A program made the translations under genes and the position numbers. Under the pieces are notes generated by a model. It worked only from the letters and a program-made list of their open reading frames with translations. It searched no databases and was not told the DNA's origin. Shown in pieces: positions 8,409 through 17,277 of a stretch of DNA of 64,000 nucleotides; within the stretch, counting starts at the first letter, position 1, and every line of letters starts with the position of its first letter. This stretch comes from Streptomyces sp. NBC_00078 (GTDB taxonomy: Bacteria > Actinomycetota > Actinomycetes > Streptomycetales > Streptomycetaceae): NCBI RefSeq assembly GCF_026343335.1, contig NZ_JAPELX010000001.1, positions 3,410,001 through 3,474,000 on the forward strand, written 5' to 3'.

Positions 8409-10172
8409 TTGGACACCGCGGTGAACGGACCCAAGGACGTTGCCGAATGGGACGACGTCGCATGGCGTCACCACGAGGACAACGTAGTGAGGCTGAGGCA
8501 GAGGATCTTCAAGGCGACGCGGGAAGAGGACTGGGCCCTGGTCCGGTCCTTGCAGAAACTGATGCTGAGATCATGGTCGAACACGCTGATCAGCGTGCGG
8601 CAGGTGACTCAGCGCAACGCTGGACGTCGGACGGCCGGGATCGACGGGGAGACCGCCCTGTCACCCGAGGCCAGGATGGACGTGGCTGTGCGCGTGCACC
8701 ACACGCGCTCGTCCTGGAATCCACTGCCGGTCCGACGCGTGTACATTCCAAAGGCCAATGGAAAACAACGGCCGCTCGGTATCCCCGTGATTATGGACCG
8801 ATGCCATCAGGCGCGCGTCCGTAACGCACTGGAACCCGAGTGGGAGGCGCGCTTCGAGCCGAAATCCTATGGGTTCCGGCCGGGCCGCAGCTGTGCGGAC
8901 GCCATCGGCGCTCTCTACTCCACGCTGAAAGGCTCCCGGGCCAGGAGGCTGTGGATTCTGGATGCCGACTTGTCCGCCGCGTTCGACAGAATCGACCACG
9001 AACAACTGCTCAGAGCGATCGGGTCCTTCCCGGCCAGGGAAATGATCCGGGGATGGCTGAAAGCGGGAGTGGTGGAGGACGGCCTGCACGCACCGACCGA
9101 AGAGGGATCACCTCAAGGCGGTGTAATCAGCCCGCTGTTGATGAACGTTGCTCTCCATGGCCTGGAGGAAGCTGCCGGAGTCCTCTATCTCGCATCCGGA
9201 CGTACTTCCGGAGAAACGACACGAGGAGCTCCGGTGCTGGTGCGATACGCCGACGATATGGTCGCCTGCTGTCACTCTCGGCAGCAGGCAGAGCAGGTCA
9301 AGGTACGGCTTGCAGCGTGGCTGGCCCCCAGAGGGCTGACCTTCAACGAGGAGAAGACGCGCATTGTGCATCTCTCCGAAGGTTTCGACTTCCTGGGATT
9401 CACTCTCCGCCAGTTCCACGGGTCCAAGCTGATCATCAAACCAAGCAAGAAGGCGATCAAGCGGATACGGAAAAGGCTCACGGACGAGATGCGAAACCTT
9501 CGCGGATCGAATGTGGTGGCGGTCATCGCCAAACTCAACCCGATCATTCGGGGCTGGGCGGCCTACTACCGTGGGGCGGTGTCCAGCCGGGTCTTCTCGG
9601 ATCTGGACTCTCATGTGTGGCGGCTCACATACAAGTGGGCCAAGCACTCCCACCCCAACAAGCCGAAGAAGTGGATTGTGCGCCGCTACTACGGCAAGTT
9701 CAATAAGTACAGGAACGACTACTGGGTGTTCGGCGATCGCGGCTGCACCAGCGAAAGCGGCGGCACCTTTCACGTGGTCAAATTCTCCTGGACGAATATC
9801 GTCCGGCACCAGCTGGTCACGGGCGGGGCGTCACCCGACGACCCCGGCCTGCAGGACTACTGGGCCAAAAGGCGGAGGAAGGTCAAACCCCCGCTGGACA
9901 ACTACAACCTGAACCTGCTCGCCAAGCAGGAAGGGCGCTGTCCACTCTGCGGGGACTACATCCTCACTGCCAACCAGCCACCGCAATCCCCGCACGAATG
10001 GGAACGCTGGTGGTTGAACACCGTCCGCAGAGCGGTAGCCGCCAACTACCTCACTCATCACGGGCGGAGCGGCACGCCGGACGGACCGCAGACTCGCCTG
10101 GTACACGCCTCTTGCCATCGTGGTCTCCGAGCCAGAACACGCAGGAGACTCGCAGTCTCTGCATCACCGTGA
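8409..10172 (+). CDS. ltrA: Group II intron reverse transcriptase/maturase with HNH domain
   Basis: This 587-residue intron-encoded protein splices its host intron as a maturase and copies it into new DNA sites. The RT domain runs from about residue 45 to 330, with RRVYIPKANGKQRPLGIP, GFRPGRSCADA, DADLSAAFDRIDH, SPQGGVISPLL and the active-site YADD at 280-283. The maturase (X) domain follows around 370-460 (GWAAYYRGA, WRLTYKWAKHSHPNKPKKWI). The C-terminus has an HNH-type endonuclease with CPLCGD, a HH pair and LVHASCHR. TTG 8409 is chosen because GAGGGG lies 5 nt upstream; GTG 8421 is the alternative. The stop is just before domain V. All catalytic blocks are intact. The gene symbol is used in its generic sense. 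Confidence 0.93.
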   Translation: MDTAVNGPKDVAEWDDVAWRHHEDNVVRLRQRIFKATREEDWALVRSLQKLMLRSWSNTLISVRQVTQRNAGRRTAGIDGETALSPEARMDVAVRVHHTRSSWNPLPVRRVYIPKANGKQRPLGIPVIMDRCHQARVRNALEPEWEARFEPKSYGFRPGRSCADAIGALYSTLKGSRARRLWILDADLSAAFDRIDHEQLLRAIGSFPAREMIRGWLKAGVVEDGLHAPTEEGSPQGGVISPLLMNVALHGLEEAAGVLYLASGRTSGETTRGAPVLVRYADDMVACCHSRQQAEQVKVRLAAWLAPRGLTFNEEKTRIVHLSEGFDFLGFTLRQFHGSKLIIKPSKKAIKRIRKRLTDEMRNLRGSNVVAVIAKLNPIIRGWAAYYRGAVSSRVFSDLDSHVWRLTYKWAKHSHPNKPKKWIVRRYYGKFNKYRNDYWVFGDRGCTSESGGTFHVVKFSWTNIVRHQLVTGGASPDDPGLQDYWAKRRRKVKPPLDNYNLNLLAKQEGRCPLCGDYILTANQPPQSPHEWERWWLNTVRRAVAANYLTHHGRSGTPDGPQTRLVHASCHRGLRARTRRRLAVSASP

Positions 10173-10190
10173 AGCCCTCGGGGCTTGCTT

Positions 10191-10226
10191 GAGCCGTGGT
10201 GCCTGGAAAACGGGCATGCCCGGTTC
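10191..10226 (+). ncRNA. Group II intron domain V (catalytic hairpin)
   Basis: The 36-nt hairpin GAGCCG...CGGTTC has the catalytic AGC triad at 10192-10194 and a GAAA tetraloop. It is the most conserved part of group II introns and anchors the 3' end assignment. Confidence 0.85.
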
Positions 10227-11061
10227 TGAGGGGGCGGGGACGCAGCAATGCGTCCCCGCTACCCGACAGCCGATGATCACGGCCTGGAAGCAGGACCGGG
10301 TGGAGCGTTCGGCGACCGGAGACCCCGGACCTGTGACCTCCGGGAGGTCGTGCACGCGATCTTCTACCAGAACCGGACGGGCTGTCAGTGGCGCTACCTG
10401 CCCCACGATCTCCCCGCCTGGTCGGCGGTGTTCTACTACTTCACGCTGCGGCGCCAGGACGGGCTCGACCGGCGGATCCAGGAACTCCTGCGCTGCCAGG
10501 TGAGGGAGAAGGTCCGCCGATTAGAGGACCCGTCCCTCGTGATCACCGACACCCAGTCCGTGCGTGCGGCCGCGGGTGTCCCGAAGGCCACGACGGGACT
10601 GGACGCGAACAAGAAGACGCCGGGCCGCAAGCGCGGACTGGCCGTCGATGTATTGGGACTGATCATCGGCGTCGTTGTCCTGGCCGCTCCGCCCACGACA
10701 ACGTCGCCGGCACCGCCCTGCTCGACCTCGCAGCCGAACGGTGCGGGATGCGCCTGGAGAAGGCACTGGTGGACCAGGGCTTCAAGGACGAAGTCATCAT
10801 CCACGGCGCCCTGCAGGACATCACCGTCGAGGTCGTCCGCCGCAACCCCGCCGACCAGGGCAAAGGCTTTGTCCCGCAGCCGAAAAGGTGAGTGGTCGAG
10901 CAGGTCAACGGCACGTTGATGCTGCACCGGCGCCTCGCCCGCGAGTACGACCACCGGCCCGACAACTCCGCCTCGCGCGTCTACTGGGCCTCCACCGCGA
11001 ACATGACCCGCCGCCTCACCACCCCGGCCCTGGCCTGGCGCGACATCCTCCAGGCGGCCGC

Positions 11062-11462
11062 GTGAACATCACCGAACTCCTCCACGACCCGCAGGCCCGC
11101 CATGACGAGGCCACTGCCCGGGCCGGCGAACTACGCGACCAGATCGAGCACTTGACCGCAGCCCTGGCCGCGACCGAAGCGCATCTGACGGAACTCACCA
11201 CGACCCGGAAGGTCATCGCGGAACTCGCACCGGCCGGAGCCGAACCCGATCCGCCCGAACAAGCCCACCACCTACCAGGCCATCCTGAACGCCTTCAACC
11301 AGCACCCCGACCAGGTATTCCGCGTCCGTGAACTGCACGAACTCCTCGGCATGCCCACCCGACGACCCCGCCCTGAACGTCACCCGCAGCCGCCTCGGAC
11401 GCCTCACCCGCCGAGGCTTCCTCACCCAGCCCGGACGAGGCCGCTACCAGAAACGGACTTAA
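11062..11462 (+). pseudogene. IS accessory gene, frameshifted
   Basis: The GTG at 11062 overlaps the transposase stop (GTGA). It opens MNITELLHDPQARHDEA and a coiled-coil stretch (LRDQIEHLTAALAATEAHL). Homology then continues in a second frame (TTYQAILNAFNQHPDQVFRV) after a shift near 11260, and in a third (DDPALNVTRSRLGRLTRRGF, ending QKRT, stop 11460-11462) after a shift near 11355. Intact relatives accompany this IS5 subgroup in many Streptomyces genomes; they look like a coiled coil followed by a winged-helix-like domain, with no known role. This copy is broken twice. Confidence 0.7.
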
Positions 11463-11467
11463 CGCCC
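11455..11467 (-). repeat. IS right terminal inverted repeat
   Basis: GGACTTAACGCCC is the inverse complement of the left repeat at 7582-7594. It contains the last bases of the accessory gene and ends 3 bp before the stop codon of the carboxylic acid reductase gene on the opposite strand. Confidence 0.8.
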
Positions 11468-11470
11468 CCC

Positions 11471-14400
11471 TCAGAGCAGGTCAAGTGCGTGGAGGTCGGC
11501 CATGTACTTGGTGATCAGTTCTTCCGACAGGTGCGGGATCTCCTTGGCGCCGCCGATCTCGGCTTCACGGACGGCTTCCTCGAAGCGGACGGACGGAATC
11601 GGGGAGCCCTGTGAGGGTTCGTCGGGCTGGCGGAAGGCGTGCATCAACGGCAGCAGCGAGTGCCGGCGCCGGGTCTCCGGCAGGGCGCGTAGGGCGGTCT
11701 CGAACCGGGTGACCCACTCGTCGTAGTCCTCGACGAGGTGGAGCGGGTGGCCGGTGCCGCCGAGCCAGTCGACGAAGGTGTCCAGGGAGATGCCGTCGTC
11801 GTGCAGGTTGGTCACGTTGTAGGTCCGGTAGCCGTCGCCGTGGCGGGCGCCGAGGGTGTTGACGGCCTGGGCGACGAAGTCGACCGGCAGGCCGTCGTAG
11901 TGCGCGCGCTGCCGGTTGCCCCGGGCGTCTGTGCGGTAGAAGGACGCCGGCGCGATGCCGGTGGCCGCCAGGCTGAACAGCAGGCGGGTGAAGATGTCGG
12001 GCACGTTCAGCTGGCCGGTGTGGCGGGTGTGGGCGAGGATCATGTCCGAGCGCAGAACGGTCACCGGCAGCCCGCACGCGTCATGGGCCTGACGCAGCAG
12101 GACTTCGCCGGCCCACTTGCTGATGGAGTAGCCGTTGCCGTACCCGTCGCCCAGGTGGCGGGCGGGCATCGTCTCGCGGATGTCGGCGTCCTCGTCGAGC
12201 AGTTGCGGGTCCTGCTCGACGGACACGCCGATGGTCGACACGTAGGTGAGGGGCTTGACCTTCGTGGTGAGCGCCAGGCGGATCAGCTCGGCGGTGCCCA
12301 CGACATTGGCGTCGAACAACTGGTTGTACGGCAGTACGTGGTTGACCAGGGCCGCCGGGTGGAGGACGAGGTCGACGTCGGCGGCCAGCCGCTGCCAGAC
12401 GTCCTGGTCCAGGCCGAGGCTCTCCTCGCCGATGTCGCCTGCCAGTACCTCCAGATGCCGCGCGGCCAGGTCCTGGTAGCGGCGCAGCAGTTCCGCGTCG
12501 CCGCTGGTGAAGGCGGCGTCCAGGCGTGCGCGGGCGTCGGCGGCGTCCCGGCCCCGCACGAGGCAGATCAGCCTGCCGCCCGTCGCGGCCGCGTGCTCGA
12601 GCCGGTCCAGGCACATGAACCGGCCGAGAAAGCCGGTGGCTCCCGTCAGCAGCACGGTGTGCGGCGGCTGTCCCGACGGGCGCCCCAACTGGTGTGCGCC
12701 GTCCAGGGTCCGGGCGTCGACGAACTTCTCCAGCGTGATGTCGGCGGCCCGGATCTCGGTGCTGCCGGTGCCGTGCACGGCGGCGAAGGTGGGCCGCTTC
12801 GACGTGGCGCCACGCGCGGCCTCGATGTGGTCGGCGATCGCCCGCAGGTCGTTACCCGGGCTGAGCACCACGCCGACCGGGACCTCGACCTCGAAGACGT
12901 CCTGGAGCAGCGTGGAGAACGACAGGGCGGACAGCGAGTCGATCCCCAGGTCCGTGAAACGCGCACCGGGGCGCAGATCCGCGGGGGAGCAGCCCAGCAG
13001 CGCACCCGCTGCACTGCGGATCGCCTCGAACACCGGCTGGTCGGGGCCTGCCTCGCGCAGGGCGCGCAGCGCTTCCTCCCGCCCGCTCGCCAGCTGCGCG
13101 TACAGGTCTTCGAGCCGGTCTCCGTAGCGCTTCTTCAGCTGCGGGCGCAGGTTCTTGCGGATCTCCGAGAGCAGACCGTTGTCCACGGAGAACGGCTCGG
13201 TCTCCACCAGGAAGTCGCGCGGGATCTCGTACGGCTCCAACTCGGCCCGCTGAGCCGCTTCTTGCAGCGCCTCGCTGAGCAGCCTCTTGAGTTCCTCGTC
13301 GTTCGCCGCCCGCTCCAGCACGTTCTCGCTCGGCACGACCACTGCCAGCAGGTAGGCGCGCGCACTGTTGCCGTAGACGTAGATCTGCCCCACCGCCGGG
13401 CTGGTGGCGTACACGCTCTCCAGCCGGGAGACCGCGACGAACTCACCCTGGCTCAGCTTGAGCACGTTGTTGCGGCGGTCGACGTAGATGAGCCGGTCGG
13501 GGCCGGTCTCGGCCATGATGTCGCCGGTGGCGTAGAAGCCGTCCTCGTCGAAGACGGCCGCGGTCACCTCGGGCCGGTTGTAGTAACCGGGGGTGATCGC
13601 CTGCGTCTTGACCAGCAGTTCACCTCGGGGATGGGGCAGGTCCGTGGTGAAGTAGCCGAGTTCCGGGACGTCGACCAGCTTGTATTCGATCACCGGCGGA
13701 CGCTGTACGCGCGACTCGAACGTGACCATGCCCGTCTCGGTCGACCCGTAGCCGTCCACGACCGTGAGGTCAAGGCAGGACTCCACGAACTGCTTGAGTT
13801 CCGGGGCCAGCGGGGCGCTGCCGCAGGCGACCTGCCGCACACGGCCGCCGAGCAGGCGCTCGCGCAGGTCCGTCTTCACGGAGGTCTCCAGCGCGGCGGG
13901 GTCGGTGCCCTCCACGGCTCGTGCGGCCAGTCGGCTCTGGAACTCCTGGTGGAGCATGTCGCAGATGCGCGGTACCAGCAGTAACTGGGTCGGCCGGGCG
14001 AGGCTCATGTCCTCGAAGAGGGTCGTCAGGTCGCTCCTGGCGGTGAAGTACGAGGTCCCGCCCCGGCCGAGGGTGCTGTACAGGGACGAGCGTCCGGCCA
14101 CATGGCTCATCGGCATGTAGTTGATGCCGACGGCGGGCAGGTCGTCTTCTGTGGGCATCAATCCCAGCCAGAGGTTGCGCAGCATCCGCTCGGTGTAGAT
14201 GGCGCCCTTCGGCGTTCCGGTGCTGCCGGAGGTGTAGATGAGCAGGCGCGTCGGGTCCTCGTCCGGTTCCGGCTGCGGCACCGGTGCCTCGGGCAGGCTG
14301 CCGCCGCGTGCGGTGACCGCGGCGAGCGTGTCGATCGCGTCCAGGCCCGCTTCGGTGAGACGCCGACGCGCGGCATCGAACCTCTCCCGCTCGTCGTCGT

Positions 14401-14992
14401 CCTCGGGGTGGTGGTCGAACACCACCAGCCTGGGCTTCGAGGAGCTGGACAGCACCAAGTCGACTGCGCGGTCCAGGAGTTCGAGACTGGTCGCCAGGAC
14501 GCGCGGTCGGGTCTCCTCGACGATGGGCTCCAGCCGGGACACCGGGGCGCCGGCCTGCAGGGGCACACTCACCGCGCCCAGGCGGAGGCAGGCCAGGTCG
14601 AGCACTGTGTAGTCGACGCTGATGAAGCCGTACAACGCGACGAAGTCCCCGGCGGACAGGGAGTGTTGTGCGTCCACGTGCCAGGCAGCGGCGACCGCGT
14701 TCGCCCGCTGCCACAACTGGCCGTAGGTGAGGGTGGTGAACCGCGGCAGAAGCCTCAGCGAGGTCCGGCCCGACACCGGGTCGGTCACCGCCTCTCTCGT
14801 CCGGTCGCCGAGCGCGGGACGTTCGGCGTACCCGTCCATGACGAGGCCGACGGCTTGCGCCAGGCCCTGCGCGGAGGCGGCCGCCGTACTGACCTCTTCC
14901 AGCGGCAGGGCGTCACGCGGCTGCTCGTCATTCGGGATCGTTGCCGAAGACAATTGTTTCCACCGACTTTCTGTGAGGGGTGATGTCGCCAT
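11471..14992 (-). CDS. car: Carboxylic acid reductase (A-T-R, NADPH/ATP dependent)
   Basis: This 1173-residue enzyme reduces carboxylic acids to aldehydes using ATP and NADPH. The order is adenylation domain (about 40-640; [11 protein letters not shown] at 253-263, then [11 protein letters not shown] and YATGD), phosphopantetheine carrier (LGIDSLSAL, Ser686) and a short-chain-dehydrogenase-like reductase domain ([11 protein letters not shown] near 780, catalytic Tyr955 and Lys959 in GYSISKW). Length, order and the final LHALDLL match Mycobacterium/Nocardia CAR (FadD9 type), so it is complete. It needs a phosphopantetheinyl transferase, not found in the window. A divergent TetR gene is the likely regulator. 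The IS right end lies next to its stop codon. Substrate is unknown. Confidence 0.95.
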   Translation of the reverse strand: MATSPLTESRWKQLSSATIPNDEQPRDALPLEEVSTAAASAQGLAQAVGLVMDGYAERPALGDRTREAVTDPVSGRTSLRLLPRFTTLTYGQLWQRANAVAAAWHVDAQHSLSAGDFVALYGFISVDYTVLDLACLRLGAVSVPLQAGAPVSRLEPIVEETRPRVLATSLELLDRAVDLVLSSSSKPRLVVFDHHPEDDDERERFDAARRRLTEAGLDAIDTLAAVTARGGSLPEAPVPQPEPDEDPTRLLIYTSGSTGTPKGAIYTERMLRNLWLGLMPTEDDLPAVGINYMPMSHVAGRSSLYSTLGRGGTSYFTARSDLTTLFEDMSLARPTQLLLVPRICDMLHQEFQSRLAARAVEGTDPAALETSVKTDLRERLLGGRVRQVACGSAPLAPELKQFVESCLDLTVVDGYGSTETGMVTFESRVQRPPVIEYKLVDVPELGYFTTDLPHPRGELLVKTQAITPGYYNRPEVTAAVFDEDGFYATGDIMAETGPDRLIYVDRRNNVLKLSQGEFVAVSRLESVYATSPAVGQIYVYGNSARAYLLAVVVPSENVLERAANDEELKRLLSEALQEAAQRAELEPYEIPRDFLVETEPFSVDNGLLSEIRKNLRPQLKKRYGDRLEDLYAQLASGREEALRALREAGPDQPVFEAIRSAAGALLGCSPADLRPGARFTDLGIDSLSALSFSTLLQDVFEVEVPVGVVLSPGNDLRAIADHIEAARGATSKRPTFAAVHGTGSTEIRAADITLEKFVDARTLDGAHQLGRPSGQPPHTVLLTGATGFLGRFMCLDRLEHAAATGGRLICLVRGRDAADARARLDAAFTSGDAELLRRYQDLAARHLEVLAGDIGEESLGLDQDVWQRLAADVDLVLHPAALVNHVLPYNQLFDANVVGTAELIRLALTTKVKPLTYVSTIGVSVEQDPQLLDEDADIRETMPARHLGDGYGNGYSISKWAGEVLLRQAHDACGLPVTVLRSDMILAHTRHTGQLNVPDIFTRLLFSLAATGIAPASFYRTDARGNRQRAHYDGLPVDFVAQAVNTLGARHGDGYRTYNVTNLHDDGISLDTFVDWLGGTGHPLHLVEDYDEWVTRFETALRALPETRRRHSLLPLMHAFRQPDEPSQGSPIPSVRFEEAVREAEIGGAKEIPHLSEELITKYMADLHALDLL

Positions 14993-15100
14993 TCAGGGGC
15001 GCGCCGATGCCGTTCGGGCATGGGCATATCGGTATGGCCGAACGGCTGGGCGCCGGGCATCCCTGCGGAACCGGCGGCTTCCGGCGCGTCATGGACGGTC

Positions 15101-15119
15101 CCCCCGGGCGTCCCGGGGG
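15101..15119. other. Strong hairpin in the car leader
   Basis: CCCCCGGG-CGT-CCCGGGGG forms a perfect 8-bp GC stem with a 3-nt loop, about 110 nt upstream of the car start codon. It could act as an attenuator or a protective structure; its role is unknown. Confidence 0.45.
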
Positions 15120-15381
15120 CCTGACAGCGGCAAAGGGGGAGAGGCCGCACCGGATCACAGCGGCGAAAGCGTGGAAGCACGGGGCGACCGGGAGGACGGC
15201 CAGAACGTCAGAGGCTCGGACTCGCGGCCTCGGTTCTGCAAGGGCAGCGCACCGACAGGCGTGTACGGCGCTGAACAGCCGGACGAGCCGCATGCGATCG
15301 CCCATCGACCGTGTCTGTGGGGGGAGTTGACACAGTGCCTCCTGGAAGGGATCTCTCTGCGCCCACTAGCCTCCTTGTTCC

Positions 15382-15407
15382 ATTACAATACTGTCAAGTA
15401 AAGTAAT
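15382..15407. promoter_or_regulatory. AT-rich promoter/operator tract upstream of tetR and car
   Basis: The arms ATTAC (15382-15386) and GTAAT (15403-15407) flank a minus-strand TTGACA hexamer (15392-15397) that could be a -35 box reading toward car. The tract sits 17 bp before the tetR start, the usual place for a TetR operator. The dyad is short, so the call is tentative. Confidence 0.35.
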
Positions 15408-15423
15408 CAGGAAACCTGATCGG

Positions 15424-16089
15424 ATGCGTGAGATGGCTGAAAACGACAAGGAGAGACCCCCGGCGGGCAGGGGGCCCGGCAGGCCGCGCGATCCGTCGGT
15501 AGAGAGGGCGATCCTGCGCGCGACCGTCGAACGACTCGTGTCGGACGGCTACTCACGCATGACGATCGGCGACATCGCCGCCGATGCGGGTGTCACCAGG
15601 CCCACCGTCTACCGGCGTTGGGCCAACAAGTACGACCTTGTCGTGGACGCCCTGGACCTCAACTTCCAGGAGGAGCGCGAGCGGAACCCGATCGCTCCGC
15701 TCGATGAACTGCCCCCCGTGCTGGCACTCAAGAACGCGTTGCGTGACAACGACCCCTTCGGTCCCACGGGTCGGGGCATGAAGGTGATCGGAAATGTCCT
15801 GACGGAGGCCACGCACAACCCGGAACTGCTGGAGCTGGTACGGCGGCACGGGCTTGCCCCCCGGGTGCGGCTCCTGGTCGACACTCTGCGCCGGCTGTCC
15901 GAAAAGGGGATCGTGCGGCCGGACATCGATCCGGACGCCATCGCGGACATGCTGGTCGGTAGCTACTACTCCTCCTACCTCCGTACGGGCGTCCAGGACA
16001 CGGACCTTCCGGACCGGATCGTCGACACCCTCTGGCCCCTCATCGCCGGTCGGCCCGCGGACGGAACGCCGCCGTCTTCGGACGACTGA
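15424..16089 (+). CDS. TetR/AcrR-family transcriptional regulator
   Basis: This 221-residue protein has an N-terminal TetR helix-turn-helix at about residues 24-72 (RAILRATVERLVSDGYSRMT, then DIAADAGVTRPTVYRRWANK), followed by an all-helical ligand and dimerisation domain of normal length (TetR_C group; the GMKVIGNVLTEATHNPELL helix). ATG 15424 and ATG 15433 are both possible starts. It is divergent from the carboxylic acid reductase gene with a shared upstream region, so it most likely represses car and itself and releases DNA on binding a small acid, aldehyde or lipid. That function is inference from position; the family assignment is certain. Confidence 0.92.
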   Translation: MREMAENDKERPPAGRGPGRPRDPSVERAILRATVERLVSDGYSRMTIGDIAADAGVTRPTVYRRWANKYDLVVDALDLNFQEERERNPIAPLDELPPVLALKNALRDNDPFGPTGRGMKVIGNVLTEATHNPELLELVRRHGLAPRVRLLVDTLRRLSEKGIVRPDIDPDAIADMLVGSYYSSYLRTGVQDTDLPDRIVDTLWPLIAGRPADGTPPSSDD

Positions 16090-16122
16090 CGCAGCCGGAG
16101 GATCTTCAGGGCCGGGTCGTCG

Positions 16123-16503
16123 GTGGGCCAACAGGTCCTGTACGACGGCGAGCACCACTACGACGTGATCCTCGGCGAGCAGGCCCTGTACGCGAACGTC
16201 GGGGGACCCAAGGTGATGTGCGAGCAGTTGGAACGACTGCTGCGCGATATCGATCTCCCCTCGCTCCGCCTGGGAATCGTGCCCGCCACCGCCGAAATGA
16301 GCCTGGTTCCGAAACCCGGCTTCAGCCTGTACGACGGAGGCCGGGCCCACTATGGACTCGTCTCCTCCAGCGTGGACATCACCGACCCTGCGGAACTCGC
16401 CCTTCATCACCGGGCATTCGACGCCATCAGCGACGCAGCCCGCTACGGCGGCTCCGCCAAGGCGCTGGTCAACAAAGCCCTGACGTTCTGGAACAACGCG
16501 TAG
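16123..16503 (+). pseudogene. DUF5753 C-terminal fragment without its HTH domain
   Basis: The 126 codons correspond to the second half of the DUF5753 domain of WhiJ-like regulators: QQVLYDGEHHYDVILGEQAL, EQLERLL, LRLGIVPA, a GFSLYDGG strand and the final helix FDAISDAARYGGSAKALV. The helix-turn-helix and the first half of DUF5753 are missing, and upstream is only the 33-bp gap after tetR. The nominal GTG at 16123 has no Shine-Dalgarno sequence. It is most likely the stump of a regulator gene cut during the rearrangements that produced this region. A standalone sensor protein is less likely. Confidence 0.65.
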
Positions 16504-16556
16504 GAGCAGGCGACCGCGTCCGTTCGCGAGCCGCCCGATGCCGATACTTTGGGCGA

Positions 16557-16976
16557 ATGGACCGAAATGCCCTCATCCAATACGTCCGCGCCCGCCGGCT
16601 CGCCGTCCTGGCCACCCTCTCCGCCGACGGGCATCCGCAGGCCGCGGTGGTCGGGATCGCGGCCACCGATGCGGGCGATCTCGTCTTCGATACGACGCGG
16701 GGTTCCCGTAAGTTCGCCAACCTCAGTAGACAGCCGCGCGTCGCGCTGGTCGTCGGGGTCGACTGGGGAGACGAGCAGACGGTCCAACTCGAAGGCGTCG
16801 CAGCCGAGATCCCGCAGGACGACCCGGCCGTGGCCGCGTACTACGACCAGATCCCGACCGGGCCGGAACGGGCCGTGTGGCCGGACATCGTCTACGTCCG
16901 GGTACGGCCGGACTGGGGGCGCCACAGCGACTACCGCCCCGGCAGTTTCGGAGTGCAGGAGATCCCGCTGGCCTGA
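16557..16976 (+). CDS. PPOX-class (pyridoxamine oxidase-like) flavin-binding protein
   Basis: This 139-residue split-barrel protein starts at ATG 16557 (MDRNALIQYV). It carries the family pattern RLAVLATLSADGHPQAAVVG at residues 13-32, FDTTRGSRKFANLSRQPRVAL around 48-68 and a C-terminal YVRVRPDWGRHSDYRPG. Proteins of this class bind FMN or F420 and reduce or oxidise small molecules; some bind heme. The substrate is not predictable. A longer in-frame reading from 16218 overlaps the DUF5753 fragment and has no homology, so the internal ATG is used. There is no obvious operon partner. Confidence 0.85.
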   Translation: MDRNALIQYVRARRLAVLATLSADGHPQAAVVGIAATDAGDLVFDTTRGSRKFANLSRQPRVALVVGVDWGDEQTVQLEGVAAEIPQDDPAVAAYYDQIPTGPERAVWPDIVYVRVRPDWGRHSDYRPGSFGVQEIPLA

Positions 16977-17003
16977 GAGGAGCGGGCAGCCATCCGGCTC
17001 CAG

Positions 17004-17148
17004 CTGCCGGTGCCGGTGCCGGGCTGGATGCGCGGTCGGGGTGGCCGACCGGATGCGTACCGCCACTGGGGGATGGTCGATCGAGTGATGCGATCCGGTA
17101 TCTCGTGGACAACGGGAGCAAGTGGCAGGCGATGGCGTCGACTTACCG
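17004..17148 (+). pseudogene. IS5-family transposase, N-terminal remnant
   Basis: The reading [19 protein letters not shown], then after a one-base shift DAIRYLVDNGSKWQAMAST, matches the N-terminal region of IS5-group transposases (normally GRGGRPEAY...DAIRYLVDNG-KWRAMP). It differs in sequence from the element at 7.6-11.5 kb. No terminal repeats or DDE residues remain. Confidence 0.65.
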
Positions 17149-17277
17149 TCTTGCTCGACGTCTCGAAGGGTGGTGGCCGGTCGCGTCACGTATTCTCGGG
17201 CGGCAGACCATACTCATGGCGAACCGCTCACACCGAACCGGTCACCTGTGGCCGATCGCCCTGGCAGGAAGAGCTCT

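Larger units (their letters stand above)
7737..10267 (+). mobile_element. Group II intron, complete, with reverse transcriptase ORF
   Basis: The 5' end is GTGCGACACG at 7737 and the 3' end CTACCCGAC at 10259-10267. The 5' exon end GTTGATCG (7729-7736) is complementary over 8 nt to CGATCAAC at 8062-8069, which is therefore EBS1. Domain V lies at 10191-10226 and domain VI follows with a bulged A at 10261, seven bases from the 3' splice site as in lariat-forming introns. Exact excision restores the transposase reading across the junction. Length (2531 nt) and an ORF in domain IV fit mobile bacterial group II introns. Nothing in it looks broken, so it may still splice and retrohome. Confidence 0.92.
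7682..11065 (+). pseudogene. IS5-family transposase, intron-split and frameshifted
   Basis: Exon 1 (7682-7736) starts MERRPYPSDLSDQQWALI. Removing 7737-10267 joins codon G|AG and continues EPMITAWKQDRVERSATG, the usual start of these DDE transposases. Further on the frame shifts near 10328 (before CDLREVV) and again near 10689 (before AHDNVAGTALLD). A TGG to TGA change at 10889-10891 interrupts KRWVVEQVNG, and homology continues through LMLHRRLAREYDHRP to a stop at 11063-11065. With repairs it would be about 284 residues, full length for the family. Two apparent one-base deletions plus one nonsense codon make it dead. A TTA leucine codon (rare in Streptomyces, bldA-dependent) is present in exon 1. 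Confidence 0.85.
7582..11467 (+). mobile_element. IS5-family element carrying a group II intron
   Basis: The element is bounded by 13-bp perfect terminal inverted repeats, GGGCGTTAAGTCC at 7582-7594 and its complement at 11455-11467. Without the 2531-nt intron it is about 1355 bp, a normal length for a two-gene IS5-type element. It contains a transposase gene and a small overlapping accessory gene, both frameshifted, so it cannot move without help. I see no clear target-site duplication: the left flank is the ISAs1 remnant and the right flank is the end of the carboxylic acid reductase gene, so one side has probably been deleted. Confidence 0.8.
14993..15423. other. 431-bp divergent intergenic region, car/tetR
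   Basis: There is no convincing gene here; the short open frames lack homology and ribosome sites. It has a GC-rich hairpin (15101-15119) and a markedly AT-richer tract near 15375-15415 next to the tetR start, which should carry the promoters and operator. The car leader would be about 380 nt if transcription starts in that tract. Confidence 0.6.

Noticed and set aside
11738-13984. 748-codon plus-strand frame opposite car
   Set aside because: It is the complementary reading of a well-supported CAR gene, with no recognisable domain.
14980-15330. Open frames in the car/tetR intergenic region
   Set aside because: No homology, no ribosome site and arginine/proline-rich composition typical of random GC-rich frames.
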